Below the pieces are notes generated by a model that saw only the letters and a program-made list of their open reading frames with translations, was not told the DNA's origin and ran no database searches. Below, piece after piece: positions 1 to 11,320 of a DNA stretch of 64,000 bases. The stretch's first letter is position 1, and every line of letters starts with the position of its first letter. Made by a program: the position numbers and the translations under genes. The stretch spans positions 48,055,943 through 48,119,942 of the forward strand of contig OY992537.1 of the NCBI GenBank assembly GCA_963921195.1, written 5' to 3'. Source of the stretch: Pegoplata infirma. Taxonomy: Eukaryota; Arthropoda; Insecta; Diptera; Anthomyiidae.

Positions 1-810
1 CCAAAACCGTTCTACTTCTTTGGTCTTCATTATCGGATTCAGTGCTAGATGTTACATATAAATAAATCTAAAATATGGATCGCAAAAATGTTTTGAATTT
101 GTACACTAGTGTTATTTAATTTCGTTTTCTTAAAATATTAAGTGTCTATATTTTGTACAGACAATATCCTTTTGGCTATCAAAATGTCCTTGAAATACTT
201 TCTTTAAGAACGAAATTAAAACACTCACTTACAAAGAAATACATTTTCCTTAAAGCGTTATAAACATTAAATAAACATAATTTAAATTTAAATCAAGATT
301 TAAATCTTTCAAGAAATTCAAAAACAAAAAAAAAAAAAAACGAAGAAAAGAGCTAAAGAAACCCGAAAACAAAAACACTAAACTTTAATAAAATAAGCTG
401 TGAATTTGGACGCATTGAACATTTTTTAACCCTTTTGTACATATTAAATGAAGTGTATTTATGTTTTTATGTTTTCAAATATAAAATAATATCCTTAAAT
501 AAAATGTATAAAAAAAAACAAAGAAAATAAATGAACGGAATTTGTAAATTGCAAAAACATGTATACTGAAAATTAAGGGTTTTATACCTTATAAAAAAAA
601 ACTACATACAGAATATTTGTATTTCTTATAAAAATGATTATCTCCATTGTAGAATATGGAAGAATTTTTTATACTTAGCACGTTTGAAAGTATGTTAATA
701 TCCCTATATTTACACGTTTTTTTTATGCAAAAGGGTTACATATATTTTTTTACCCTCCACATTGTGGTAGAGTGTATAAAAATCTCTGCGAAGTTTCAGG
801 AAAACCCAAC
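1..810. other. AT-rich non-coding stretch, no gene seen
   Basis: I see no coding frame, RNA gene or terminal repeat here. Several AATAAA-like hexamers and A-runs lie around 480-540, so it could be a 3' flank or intron of a gene to the left, but nothing confirms this. Confidence 0.4.
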
Positions 811-819
811 GATAATATT

Positions 820-1402
820 GGTGACAGGACATAACCCCCACGGACATTACCCCCATAACGGAAATGGGGATTATGACCGAATTCATCACGGACATAACCC
901 CCATAATAGTTGTGGGGACTATGACCGTTTCTAAAACGGTCATAGTCTCAATGGGGATTATGTCCGTTTCTTGTTGGGATTACGACCGAAAATTATTCGG
1001 TCATAACTCCCATTCATATTATGGGGACTAAGTCCAAAGAAATTTCGGTCATAATCCCCGTTTTTTGCGGAGAGGGTGGGTTTAATGCATGGATTTTGTA
1101 ATCCCTATGCCCAGCCAAAAGCCGTCTACGCAGAAAAACTTTTAAGACAAAAAAAAAATACAATTTTTGGGATTATGACCAACTAGTATAGTGGACATAA
1201 TCCCTGTAATGGGGATTATGGCCATTTGTTATGTGGTCATTATCCCCATAAATGTGGGAATTATGTCCGTTTTTTATTGGGATTATGTCCAAATTATTTT
1301 CGGTCATAGTTCCCATTATCATTATGGGGACTATGACCGAAATGAATTTGGTCATAATCCCCATAACGGAAATGGGGATTATGTCCGTGGGATTATGTCA
1401 CC
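820..1402. mobile_element. Foldback-like transposon with GACATAATCCCC hairpin arms
   Basis: The element starts GGTGACA and ends TGTCACC. It is flanked by an exact 9-bp duplication GATAATATT (811-819 and 1403-1411). Both arms (820-1066 and 1167-1402) are runs of back-to-back hairpins made of CGGTCATAATCCCCAT and its complement. The middle (1067-1166) is a GC-richer core beginning gcggagagggtgggtttaat. The same core lies inside the elements at 19464 and 25001, whose arms are unrelated in sequence. A 9-bp TSD and arms built of sub-repeats fit the Drosophila Foldback/Galileo type; a MULE origin is an alternative. No transposase is encoded, so it would need help in trans. Confidence 0.8.
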
Positions 1403-1411
1403 GATAATATT

Positions 1412-1930
1412 AAATTCAGATGACGGAATCGAATTCAGAAGGTCAGTTTCTGGGTTAGAACCTTTCTTCTGTGGGGCTGTGTTATTAAAAAAAAATATTT
1501 CCACTTCCAAAAAAAAAATTGTTAAAAAACATGGTAAACCAGTTTACTTTGAAAAAAAAAATTCCCAAAAAAAATTTTCGAAAAAAATGTTTTGAAAACA
1601 AAAATTCCGAGAAAAAAATATTTCTGTTAAAAAATATGTTTCTATATTTTAAGAAACGTATTCAGTTCACATATATCCACCAGCAGCCGAATTATATGTT
1701 CGAGCTTTTCTAACATTTTCGCACATATCATTTAAACCGCAGATCCCATAACACTCGAGTGCAATGCCTAACTCCCATACCGATATTTCAATGAGTTACA
1801 AACTATACCCTCTGCCACTTAATCATTTTTAATTTTCTATAAATTTAGTTCATTACCCCTTTTTTATATATTTTTTTTTCTGAGAGTAGTAGGGTATTAA
1901 AGGGCTCGGTACAGTCGCATGATTTACTAC
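1412..1930. repeat. Low-complexity DNA with a DINE-1-like remnant
   Basis: A-rich runs at 1485-1640 are followed by a degraded DINE-1-like segment (about 1735-1900). It keeps the order seen in better copies: a ccgatatttc block, a gagttacaaac block, then taccctc. No coding content is visible. Confidence 0.4.
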
Positions 1931-1933
1931 TTA

Positions 1934-2153
1934 CAAGGGAAGTATCTCAACTTTTATGAACCGATTTGCCTGAAACTTAAAATATATATAAATGAGACCA
2001 TTTTAAGGTTTCGGTGTCTCGGCTTATCGGCCATATCGGGGATTTAGGGGTTCAAAAAATGGGTAAGAAATTGGCGAAAAATAAAATAGTCTCATTTATA
2101 TATATTTTAAGTTTCAGGCAAATCGGTTCATAAGGGTTGAGATACTTCCCTTG
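1934..2153. mobile_element. TTA-target MITE, 220 bp, CAAGGGAAGTATCTC termini
   Basis: The termini CAAGGGAAGTATCTCAAC and its complement start inverted repeats of about 65 bp. The flanks are TTA (1931-1933) and TTA (2154-2156). The TTA target and compact palindromic form fit PIF/Harbinger-type MITEs. A one-ended copy lies at 55269 and a right-end scrap at about 11272. The 578-bp element at 10355 has the same first 10 bases but a different interior. Confidence 0.8.
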
Positions 2154-2156
2154 TTA

Positions 2157-2760
2157 GATATCAGTTTATATTTTATTGTGATATTTCCAGCTATTTGGTT
2201 CTTTTTTTTTTGTTTTATTATTTTTATTTTTTGTGTGTCAGTTTTTTGTAAAATATATCATGACATTTTGGTAACAGCAAACAATCCCTTCACATTAAGT
2301 AAAACAAAGTAACACAAAAATGGATGATGTTGATAGTGCTATTGCTGCTGCTGTTCAAATGTCAGTTCTAGATGTTGACAAGTAGATTTATAAAAATGAA
2401 AAGCAAAAATGTTTAACAAAAATATAGAATAACTAAAAAAATAGCAATGTGCAATTAAATGGAGATCTTTATGTTAGATTTCCCCTTTTAAAGTTCAATT
2501 TAAACAAACATTTTATTTATGTTGATTTTTTTTTTTTAAACAAACATTTTTAATATGATAATATTTGTAGGCTGGTGTCTAATTTTAAAACTGTTGCAGG
2601 ACGCCACCTTAGTTTGGCTATATAAGATACCGATTGAAAAAAGGAAAATAAGAATTACTGTTTTCATTTTCTTAAAACCAAAAAGGTTTGTAACTTCGAT
2701 TTGTAATTTGCATAATAATTCACCTGCTGGTGAATAAAAACTTTTTTGACAGGCCGGGCA
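2157..2760. other. AT-rich spacer, no gene seen
   Basis: I see no coding frame or complete repeat. Short open frames at 2555-2737 and 2664-2870 are low-complexity and show no recognisable domain. Confidence 0.35.
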
Positions 2761-3120
2761 ATAAAACGCGTCATTTTATTTTTCAACAAAAACATTTTTA
2801 TTTCAGCATTTTTTTCACCAATTTTATTTTTCATCAATTTTTTTTTCAAAATTGTTTTTTTCATAGACATGTTTTTTCATAATATTTTTCTTTTCTTTTC
2901 ATTTTTTTCTTAAATTTTCTTTTTTCTTCTAAACTTATTGTATATGTTTTTTTACCAATAAATATTGTTATTTTTAGTCATAATTTTTTTATTTTTTATT
3001 TCAACAAATTTTTTTCATCAACTTTTTTTGTAATAATTTTTTTTCATCAAATGTATTTTTTCATCAAAAATATTTTTCTTCATCAAAAATTTTTTTTATC
3101 AATTTTTTTTGCCAAAAAAT
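2760..3120. repeat. T-rich TTTTTCATCAA minisatellite
   Basis: The stretch is built from loosely repeated units of T-runs followed by catcaa or caccaa. It is replication-slippage-type low-complexity DNA; comparable A-rich gataaaaaa units occur at 34530-34745. Confidence 0.6.
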
Positions 3121-3214
3121 ATATCAGAATTTTAGAATTTTTCTATATGAAAAATGTCTCAGAATCTGAGCCTTTTTCAATATTAAATTGTCTCAGTGTC
3201 TGAAACTTTTACTA

Positions 3215-3470
3215 CACTCAAAAAAAAAAAAAAATTATTAAATTACAAGAAAAGTTTGAAATTTTTTTTTCTACACTCAAAGAAAAATGCTTCATCATAT
3301 AGATGATACGGTTTCATCACTTGCTGTAATCAATTTAGGTGACAAATTTCTTCATATTGATGAAGCTTTTCTTCAATATGATGAAACATGTCATCGAAAT
3401 TGAAAAAACAAGTGATGACACATTTCATGTCATCAAAGAGTGTCATCAATATGCCTTTCAATTTTTTTTT
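3215..3470. mobile_element. TA-CACTCAAA MITE ends with TCATCA sub-repeats
   Basis: Two left ends of the TA/CACTCAAA type occur (about 3217 and 3276). The second is followed by a dense set of direct and inverted gatgaa/ttcatc motifs to about 3450. The right end is not identifiable, so the copy is truncated or degraded. The termini match the intact element at 59577, but the internal motif differs. Confidence 0.45.
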
Positions 3471-4043
3471 TTAAATAATTAAAATAATATTAAAATAAAT
3501 AAAACTATTGAATAAATATGAGGAGTTCCGTCTAAGACTTAAATTTTGAGGAAAACAAGATGTGATTTTTGTTTTGATGGCACATCGATGAAAGTTGGCA
3601 TAAATATTAGAAGCTACTTAAGAATAAGAAATTAGTTAGCGCCAATTAAATCGCTCAAGGGGGTCAAAAGTAATGACGGTTTTAAGATTTAGCGGTTTTA
3701 AAAATCTTAAAAATATTTTAAAGATTTTTTTTCTACACATTTGTTGCATGCGTTATTAAAACATGCCAGGATATATCATTTCTTCTAAAATATATGATAT
3801 AAATTTAACCCTTTAATGACCAAACGATTTAAAAAAAAATATCTAAGTACCTAAAATCGCGATTAATTCGCGGCAAAAGAAAAGTTTCACAATTTCTTAT
3901 AACATATTTAGGTAATGCGTGTTGGTATTACTGAAAAAATCACGGAAAATCGTATCATTGTACCAGTACACGGTGGTCAATTCCGGCCAAAAATCAATAA
4001 CTTCCTTATTTTTGCATGTAAATAGCTGAAATTTAAAATTCAA

Positions 4044-4283
4044 ATTAAGAATAACATATCTGATACCTTGCCCAAATTTTGGACCTACAAATACAGGGGT
4101 TGGCCAAATAACCATGGACGTCCCAAATGTACCAAACATGTCTGCTATATGCAGACATTTATATCCAGCAAAAATTTTATATCCGAATTAAGAACAATAT
4201 ATCTGATCTCTTTTCAAAACGTTGGACATACAAATATAGTGGTTGGCCAACTAAGCATGGACGTGTCAAATATATCAAACTAA
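4044..4283. repeat. Two-copy tandem repeat inside Transib-like element 1
   Basis: Two diverged direct copies (about 4044-4145 and 4187-4283) share a sequence running from an aattaagaa block through ttggac, tacaaata, ggttggccaa and catggacgt. The short open frames 4068-4283 and 4127-4333 are by-products of this repeat. Confidence 0.6.
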
Positions 4284-4287
4284 TTAA

Positions 4288-4979
4288 GGTGGGGTTGGAA
4301 CTAAAAGAAACAGCTTTAGTGTTAGCAATTTAAAAAAAAAATAGATACTCAATACTTTTTAATTCTGTTTTTTTATTTGAAATATAAACAATCGTAATAT
4401 TTTTAAAAGTTTAAAAGACAAAGAATTGCCAGGGTTTCCAGGTAATTGTGGGATGCTATTTTTTAAAAAACAAAATGGCCGCAGTTGTACAGCAGAAACT
4501 ACTGAACCGATTTTGATGACATTTTTTTTTGATTTGTAGATTATTTAATTTTTTAATACTTATCGTGACAATTTTTTTAAAATTTGACCTAATTAATATT
4601 TGAATGAAAGAAGAAATTGAAATTTTTCTATTTTTTAAGTTTACGTTAGCATATCTTTAACAAAAATCAATTTTTTCCAAAAAAGTGGCCATGTTAAGTG
4701 CTTGAAAATTTAATTATCTACAAATCAAAAAAAAAAATCATCAAAATCGGTTTAGTAGTTTTTGCTGTAAAAATGCAGCCAATTTTTCCCTTTAAAAAAA
4801 AACAACACACGACACCTGAAAATTCTAGTTGACCAAATTTTGTGTTATGAAATTTTTAAAAATACTAAAATGTTCTTTCTTTCAAATGAAAAAACCGAAT
4901 TTATTAATATTACGTATTTATTTTTTTTAGTTGTTTAAAAATTGCTAACATTAAGGCAGTTTTTTAGTTCCAACCCCCC
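4288..4979. mobile_element. TTAA-target foldback MITE, 692 bp
   Basis: The ends are GGTGGGGTTGGAACTAAAA and a near-perfect complement, with TTAA on both sides (4284-4287, 4980-4983). Inner segments also pair, for example the block around 4485-4545 with 4705-4790, so the whole element can fold. The TTAA target is that of piggyBac-type elements; the TIR sequence alone does not prove the family. It sits inside Transib-like element 1. Confidence 0.75.
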
Positions 4980-6469
4980 TTAAACCGCATTTTTTTTTTA
5001 TTTCGTCTTTTTTTAAGATTTTTTAACTCAAATCTATGAGTTTTAAGTTAGCATCTCTTCACATTCCCTATTTTGGTGGAGTTTGTAGGTTTTAAAAAGT
5101 CCACCATTTGTAAAAAATGAGTCCACTGAAAATGCTCTGGTTTAAAGAATCGGTAAAAGTAGGGACTGAAATTTAAAATACTTACTTTTAATAGTTAAAA
5201 GTACAAGCTGCTTTTTATAGCTAACCTCTAATAGCCTCTAATTGATTTTTATGGTCTTTCAAAATTTATTTTTTTTAGAGTTTTTTTTTAAATTTTTATC
5301 TAATTTTCATACACATCACTTTAAGACAAAAACGCACATAAAATCTGCAAAAACCATATGGAATGATTATTTACTATAGGAATTTAAAATCCATGAGCGA
5401 ACTTACAAAAATAATGTGAAGAAAAATGCATGGCCAACTTTTATTGAACACTAAAATATACATTTTAAAAAAAGGTTAAATGAGAAGCAAAAAATACTCC
5501 ACTTTGCACCGCTATGGACAATAATATAGTGTTACAAGGCCCAAAAAAAGATTTAAGTTGTATGTTTTGAAGTATTAGCTATAATATAGCATCAAAATTT
5601 CATCAAGATTTAATAAAAAAATAAAATGATTTTTGGCCGGAATTGACCACCGTGCAGTAGTTTAAAAAAAAATCGGTGATTCTTTTTTATAACAAGAAAA
5701 TTTAATATGTTCCAAAAAATCTATAATCATCAAAATTTTTTAACCCGCCTCTGATTTTATAATGACACATCAAGTGGGCTTTCATTTAAAAAAAATTTCA
5801 TCCGATTTCGTGTAAAGCCTTGTATGTGCCAGATCAAAACAGGTTTAGATAAAATCATCGCGCTTTCCGCTCAGAATGGCTTAAAGTAAAAAGCAAATCA
5901 TTTCTACTCGTTAAGGCACGTCTTTTGGTGTATTAAAATGAACATGATGCATTAATTGCTACTAAAAAAATAGGAAACAGATTTGCAAATTTCGCACAAT
6001 TTTCAAAAATGCCATAAATTTTTGCAATTTATTTTTTAAAAACCCGCCAGTGATTTTTTTATGTAAACTCACAAAAAACTCGGTTTACGCAAGAGTCCAT
6101 CAAATTTCGAATGAAACTGCGAATGTGCCTCGCGAAAAAGTGGTATTTTAAAAAAATCAAGTTTTTTCATTCGAAATTTGATCTGCTGAAACTTCTTAAC
6201 TATTCGTGGCACATTAACGGGATAAGTTCCAAAATTTAAGAATTACAACAGCTACCAACTCTAGTTCAACTTTTTTCATTTTATAGAGGGGGCCGAAATC
6301 CCTGATCAAAAAACGTCGAAAATTTAAAAACTCTTAATTTTTGGTTTCAAAACTTTACCGTCTTATAACTTCTAACCATGCAATGAAGCATCTATCAAAC
6401 CAACACTAAAATAATCTCTTATATGTACTGACTTTGTGTTATGCCGGAAAAGATTGAAATATAAGGAGA

Positions 6470-7194
6470 CCCAGCAAAACTTAGATTACCAAATAAGGTA
6501 TAAAATAAGGTATAGGATCTCTTATTTTATATATTGCAGCATTGATGATTTTAATAGGCGATGAGACTCAAAGTAATGCATCCACATTATCACAAAGAAT
6601 ACCAGTAAGGTATAAAATAAGTCATAAATTTATAACGAAGAATACGAGTAAGGTGTAAAATATATGATATTTTATAGGTTACGAGAAATGAAATAATATA
6701 GCATACCAGAAGATAATATATAAGGTGTTACGAGTAGTGAAAAAGTAATTTTGTATTAAATTTACTCACTTGATTGTAAGTGAGTGTAAGTAGATAAAAT
6801 ATGCTCGTGAGTGTGTGTCGTTAGAAATTTCCTGTCGTGAGCCCATCTCTTTTATGCATTATTTTATAAAATAATTATTTTTATTGTTATTGTAATGCAT
6901 TATGCATCCAATTATAAATAATGCATTATTTCAAACTTTCAAATAATACATAATGTAACCAAATATTAGTCATCTATGATTTAATGTTTAGAAATAATAA
7001 ATATGAAATAAATTTTTTCCAATAATCATGCATTACGTAGCAAATTATTAGTAATGCATTATTTTTCACTTGAAAATAATACGTTGCGGAACAAATGTTT
7101 GGTAAGACATCATAAAATAATGCTACAAATAAGTTATATGCATTACTTGGTAATGTGTTATATAATCACTACCCATTACCAAAGTTTTGCTGGG
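6470..7194. mobile_element. CCCAGCA element 1, 725 bp, 2-bp TSD
   Basis: The termini are CCCAGCAAAACTT and its exact complement. The flanks are GA (6468-6469) and GA (7195-7196). The other arm of the host palindrome keeps the uninserted site (around 9410), fixing the 2-bp duplication. The interior is rich in taatgcattat palindromes. It carries a truncated copy of the right end of the GTGAGT hAT family (about 6755-6848, compare 48055-48209). I cannot assign a superfamily from these ends. Confidence 0.75.
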
Positions 7195-7439
7195 GAACTT
7201 AAAAAAAAAGCGAAAGAAGGTAAAAACTATGGATTATTTCAAGCCATTTTTTATCGATTTTTCAACTTTAACCCTCTGTAACTTTTACGGATAAAGTGGG
7301 GTAATCCTTAAACATTGCTCAGTGATGGCTCAAGGTCTTGTTTACACAACTGCATTTACAGTTTTTCTAAATTCAAAAAACTGCCGGTTTTTTTAAACAT
7401 TTATTTCAGTTTCACTGAGTTGAAATTTAAAAAAGATTT

Positions 7440-8000
7440 TGTGATATGTCTCATCAACCTAATAAAAAAAGTTTAGAACTGAATGTTTGAAATTTTTTCT
7501 CTTTAATAAGGAAAATTTTGGAAGAAGTTTCTTAAAAAAAATAATTAGCATAGGAAAAAGGCGCGTCCCAGAAGTTTGAGGATGCCAATTTAAAGTAAAA
7601 AATCTAAATTTTCGAAAAATGTTAACAAAAAATAAATCGGATAATACTCAAATCAGCGAAAAATGCATTTGAAAAATGCAACAGCGGAAAAATGCAGTTT
7701 ATTTCACCAAAAATATTTGTTTGTAATTTTTTTCTTAAAGTAGACAATAGTCTTATCCAAACACGGTTTTGAGCATTAAGATCCATTAAGAATTACTAAA
7801 GATATGGAATTTTTAATTGAGACACATTTGACTGATTTTTTTGGTTTTTCATAAATTAAAAAATCGAATAAAATCGCGAGTTTTTTGAATTTTGGCGAAC
7901 TCAAAAGTGAAATCTTTATATGTGCCCATAGAGTATTTCTCTGCAAAATATTAGGAAAATCTAAAGACCGTCGTTTAAAAAACCGACATTTTTGGGTGGT
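7440..8000. other. Left spacer of the large palindrome, no gene seen
   Basis: This unpaired part of the host element shows no transposase-like frame or other recognisable feature. Confidence 0.4.
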
Positions 8001-8461
8001 CCCAGCAAAAAAAGTGCGGAGTACTTCTATTTGGAGTGCTTTAAAACTATAACAAATGTAATGAAATACAACAAAAATAACAAAAAACACAAGAAAAAAA
8101 CACACAAACAGTTTTTTCTACTCCATAAAAAGTTGTTATTCAGCACTTAACTCATTACCTTCCGCGACACTCCCATACAAAAGTACGTAGATATTCAGTA
8201 GATAAGAAGTACTCCGAGCTTTCAAACAACTTCCAACTACTTCCACGGAGTAGTTCTTATCTACTGAATATCTACTTACATTTGTATGGAGGTGTCGCGA
8301 TAGGTAATGAGTTAAGTGCTGAATATCTATGTATTCTGGAGTAGAAAAAACTGTTTGTGTGTTTTTGTCTTGTGTTTTTTGTTATTTTTGTTGTATTTCA
8401 TTACATTTGTTTTAGTTTTAAAGCACTCCATTGAGAAGTGGTAATGACTTTTTTTGCAGGG
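8001..8461. mobile_element. CCCAGCA element 2, 461-bp long-arm palindrome
   Basis: The termini CCCAGCAAAAAAAGT and ACTTTTTTTGCAGGG are flanked by GT (7999-8000) and GT (8462-8463). The two halves pair over almost their full length, including a block of acaaa/ttttg repeats and a run ending in a tctactcc or ggagtaga motif, leaving a loop around 8205-8245. The termini and 2-bp TSD group it with 6470-7194 and 29952-30937. Confidence 0.75.
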
Positions 8462-8463
8462 GT

Positions 8464-9175
8464 CTCTCATGGAATGGCCGATGTTTATTAACTAAATTAT
8501 ATAAAAGTTCATAATGAACATAGGGCGTCTGCTAGAATAACATTTCTGAAAATAAAAAGAAAAATTTCTTCAACTATTTTTTTGACCACTTTTATATATC
8601 CATAAGTCTGTGTTAGACAGTATTGTAACCTTACTACTTTTTTTTATCAAAAAATTCTATTTACAGCAACTAACATGTAAAATCACAAACAAAGAATTCA
8701 ATAATACAACAGAAACTAAACCAAAAATGTCATGGTAAAGACAAAAGTTTAAAATTAAAAAAAAAAATAAATATTTTATATGGAATTCTTCTCCCCCATG
8801 TAAAAAATTGTTGAGTATTTAAATGACTGGACAACAACAGGTTGCTGAAGGCAATATTGAAATCGAATATGCCAAGTTTAGAAATTTAAGGCACAAACAC
8901 GACAAATTAAATTAAATTAAATTTAAAATATCAAATTTATTTTGTTTAAAACAAAACTATTTAAGTTCAAAATGTGGTTTAAATATTTTTACATACACAT
9001 ATCCCTCGATTTAAAAAATCAGTGTACACGAAAATCTAAAAGTTTGGGAACAAAAAATAAACAAATTTAAATCCAAAAAAGTTTAAACAAAGTGGAATGC
9101 CAAAAGTAACTGTAAATAATAATATATTCAGTTGTGTTTGAAATTTCTAAGGCAGGTTTTTTTTTTATATATCAA
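8464..9175. other. Right spacer of the large palindrome, no gene seen
   Basis: No coding frame, TIR or tandem repeat is visible. It belongs to the unpaired centre of the host element. Confidence 0.4.
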
Positions 9176-10354
9176 AAAAACTTTTTTAAATTTCAACTCA
9201 GTAAAACTGAAATAAATATTTAAAAAAACCGGCAGTTTTTGGAATTTAGAAAAACTGCAAATGCAGTTGTGCAAACAAGACCTTGAACCATCACTGAGCA
9301 ATGTTTAAGGATTACCCCACTTTATCCGTAAAAGTTACAGAGGGTTAAAGTTGAAAAATTGCTAAAAATAATCCATAGTTTTTACCTTCTTTCGCATTTT
9401 TTTTAAGTTCTCCTTATATTTCAATCTTTTCTGGCATAACACAAAGTCAGTACATATAAGAGATTATTTAAATGTTGCTTTGATAGATGCTTCATTGCTT
9501 GGTAAGAAGTTATAAGACGGTTAAATTTTGAAACCAAAAATTAAGAGTTTTTAAATTTTCGAGGTTTTTTGTTCAGGGATTTCGGCCGCCTCTATAAAAT
9601 GAAAAAAGTTGAACTAGAGTTAGTAGCTGTTGTAATTCTTAACATTTTGGAATTAATCCGGTTAATGTGCCACGAATATTTAAGGAGTTTCAGCAGATCA
9701 AAGTTCAAAAGAAAAAAAGTAATTTTTTAAAAATACTAGTTCTTTGCGAGGAACATTCGCGGTTTCGTTCGAAATTTGGTGGAATCTTGCGTAAACCGAG
9801 TTTTTTTTTTGGAGTTTACATAAAAAAATCACTGGCGGGTTTATAAAAAATAAATTGCAAAAATTTTATGGCACTTTTGAAAATTGTGCGAAATTTGCAA
9901 ATCTGTTTCCTATTTTTTTTAGTAGCAATTAATGCATCATGTTCACTTTAATACACCAAAAGACGTGCCTTAACGAGTAGAACTGATTTGCTTTTTGACT
10001 TTTTACTTTAAGCCATTCTGAGCGGAAAGCGCGATGATTTTATGTAAACCTGTTTTGATCTGGCACATCCAAGGCTTTACACGAAATCGGATGAAATTTT
10101 TTTCAAATGAAAGCACACTTGATGTGTCATCATAAAATCAGAGGTGGTTAAAAAATTTTGATGATTATAGATTTTTTGGACCATATTAAATTTTCTTGTT
10201 ATAAAAAAGGATCACCGATAATTTTTTTACTATTGGTACAATGATACGATATTCCGTGATTTTTTCAGTAATACAACGCCCATTGCCTAAATATGTAATA
10301 AAAAATTGTAAAACTTTTCTTTTACCGCGAATTAATCGCGATTTTAGGTACTTA

Positions 10355-10932
10355 CAAGGGAAGTCTCCCTAGTGTCACCCGCGGATCTTTATGGAATTGG
10401 TTTTATTTTGTAGAGCTTTTTTTTTAGCAGCCCAAATTCATATTTAGGGGGTAAAAAGGAGGGGGGAAGACAAGGCCATTTTTCAGTTTTTTTCGTTTAT
10501 CTCCTATACTATGCAAAGAAACCTAGTCATGTTGCATACCAAATGAAAGGTCTTTGGAAAACCTATCTACGTGTGCTAAGAACGTGTCCAAACATGCACA
10601 ACTTTTCGTCATATTGAGTAAAATACTAAAATTTTATGACATTTTTGTTAATAAGTCAAAAAATATTAACTTATATGGCCCGTTGTTAACATCACGAGAT
10701 AGGTATTTTTAATACCTTTAATGTGATACCACACATGCCTATATTAATTTTGTTTAAATAGGCTTAAATCGTGACAAACTGAAAAAGGTCAATTTCCCCC
10801 CATACAAGTCGACCCCTCTAAAAAATGAACTTGGGCCGCTAAAAAAAAATACGTGTCGAATTAATTTTCGTTCTTAACAACATATCCAAATTTCATGAAG
10901 ATCGGAGGGTGACACCAGGGAGACTTCCCTTG
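10355..10932. mobile_element. TTA-target MITE, 578 bp, CAAGGGAAGTCTCCC termini
   Basis: The ends CAAGGGAAGTCTCCCT and its complement are flanked by TTA (10352-10354, 10933-10935). The left arm of the host palindrome (around 3842-3852) still has the uninserted site with a single TTA, which proves the 3-bp duplication. A truncated copy of the interior lies at 42427-42902. It fits the PIF/Harbinger type and shares only its terminal bases with the 220-bp element at 1934. Confidence 0.85.
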
Positions 10933-11264
10933 TTAGATATTTTTTTTTAAATCGCTTGGTCATTAAAAGGTTAAATTTATATCATATATTTAAGAAGAAA
11001 TGATATATCTTGGCATGTTTTAATCACGCATGCAACAAATGTGTAGAAAAAAAAAAAATTTAAAATATTTTTAAGATTTTTAAAACCGCTAAATCTTAAA
11101 ACCGCCATAACTTTTGACCCCCTTGCGCAATTTAATTGACGTGAACGAATTTCTTATTCTTAAATAGCTTCTAATATTTCTGCCAACTTTCATCGATGTG
11201 CCATCAAAACAAAAATCACATCTTTTTTACCTCAAAATTTAAGTATTAGACGGAACTCCTCATA

Positions 11265-11320
11265 TATTTTAACTTTCAGTCAAATCGGTTCATAGAGGTT
11301 GGATACTTCCATTGCTAGAT
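11265..11320. repeat. Right-end scrap of the 220-bp TTA MITE
   Basis: It matches the right terminal part of the element at 1934-2153 (a caaatcggttcat block followed by a degraded atacttcc end). It abuts the large palindrome, which may have inserted into this MITE. Confidence 0.55.

Larger units (their letters stand above)
3969..5654. mobile_element. Transib-like element 1 (CACGGTG ends, 5-bp TSD)
   Basis: The termini are CACGGTGGTCAATTCCGGCC and its exact complement. The flanks are CAGTA (3964-3968) and CAGTA (5655-5659). The matching position in the other arm of the host palindrome (around 10240) lacks the element, which confirms the insertion. A CACnnTG start with a 5-bp TSD is the hallmark of the Transib superfamily, the relatives of RAG1. 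About 1.69 kb including the nested element at 4288-4979; no transposase frame remains. Confidence 0.75.
3519..11262. mobile_element. Large palindromic transposon with five nested insertions
   Basis: The outer ends are TGAGGAGTTCCGTC and its complement, flanked by TA (3517-3518 and 11263-11264), which suggests a Tc1/mariner-type target. The left arm is 3519-about 7440 and the right arm about 9175-11262. After removing the insertions both arms are about 1.5 kb, and they match along their length as inverted repeats. The left arm holds a Transib-like element (3969-5654, itself carrying a TTAA element) and a CCCAGCA element (6470-7194). The right arm holds a TTA MITE (10355-10932). The spacer holds another CCCAGCA element (8001-8461). 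Removing nested elements and one TSD copy each leaves about 4.3 kb. No transposase frame is visible in the spacer. Confidence 0.8.

Noticed and set aside
820..1402. CRISPR-like pattern of palindromic repeats with short spacers
   Set aside because: The repeats vary in length and orientation, lie between transposon termini with a 9-bp duplication, and the DNA is clearly eukaryotic.
656..1595. Open frames of 92 and 134 aa (656-934, 1191-1595)
   Set aside because: They run through the hairpin sub-repeats of the foldback element and translate simple repeats (HNPHNGNGDYD type); no domain is present.
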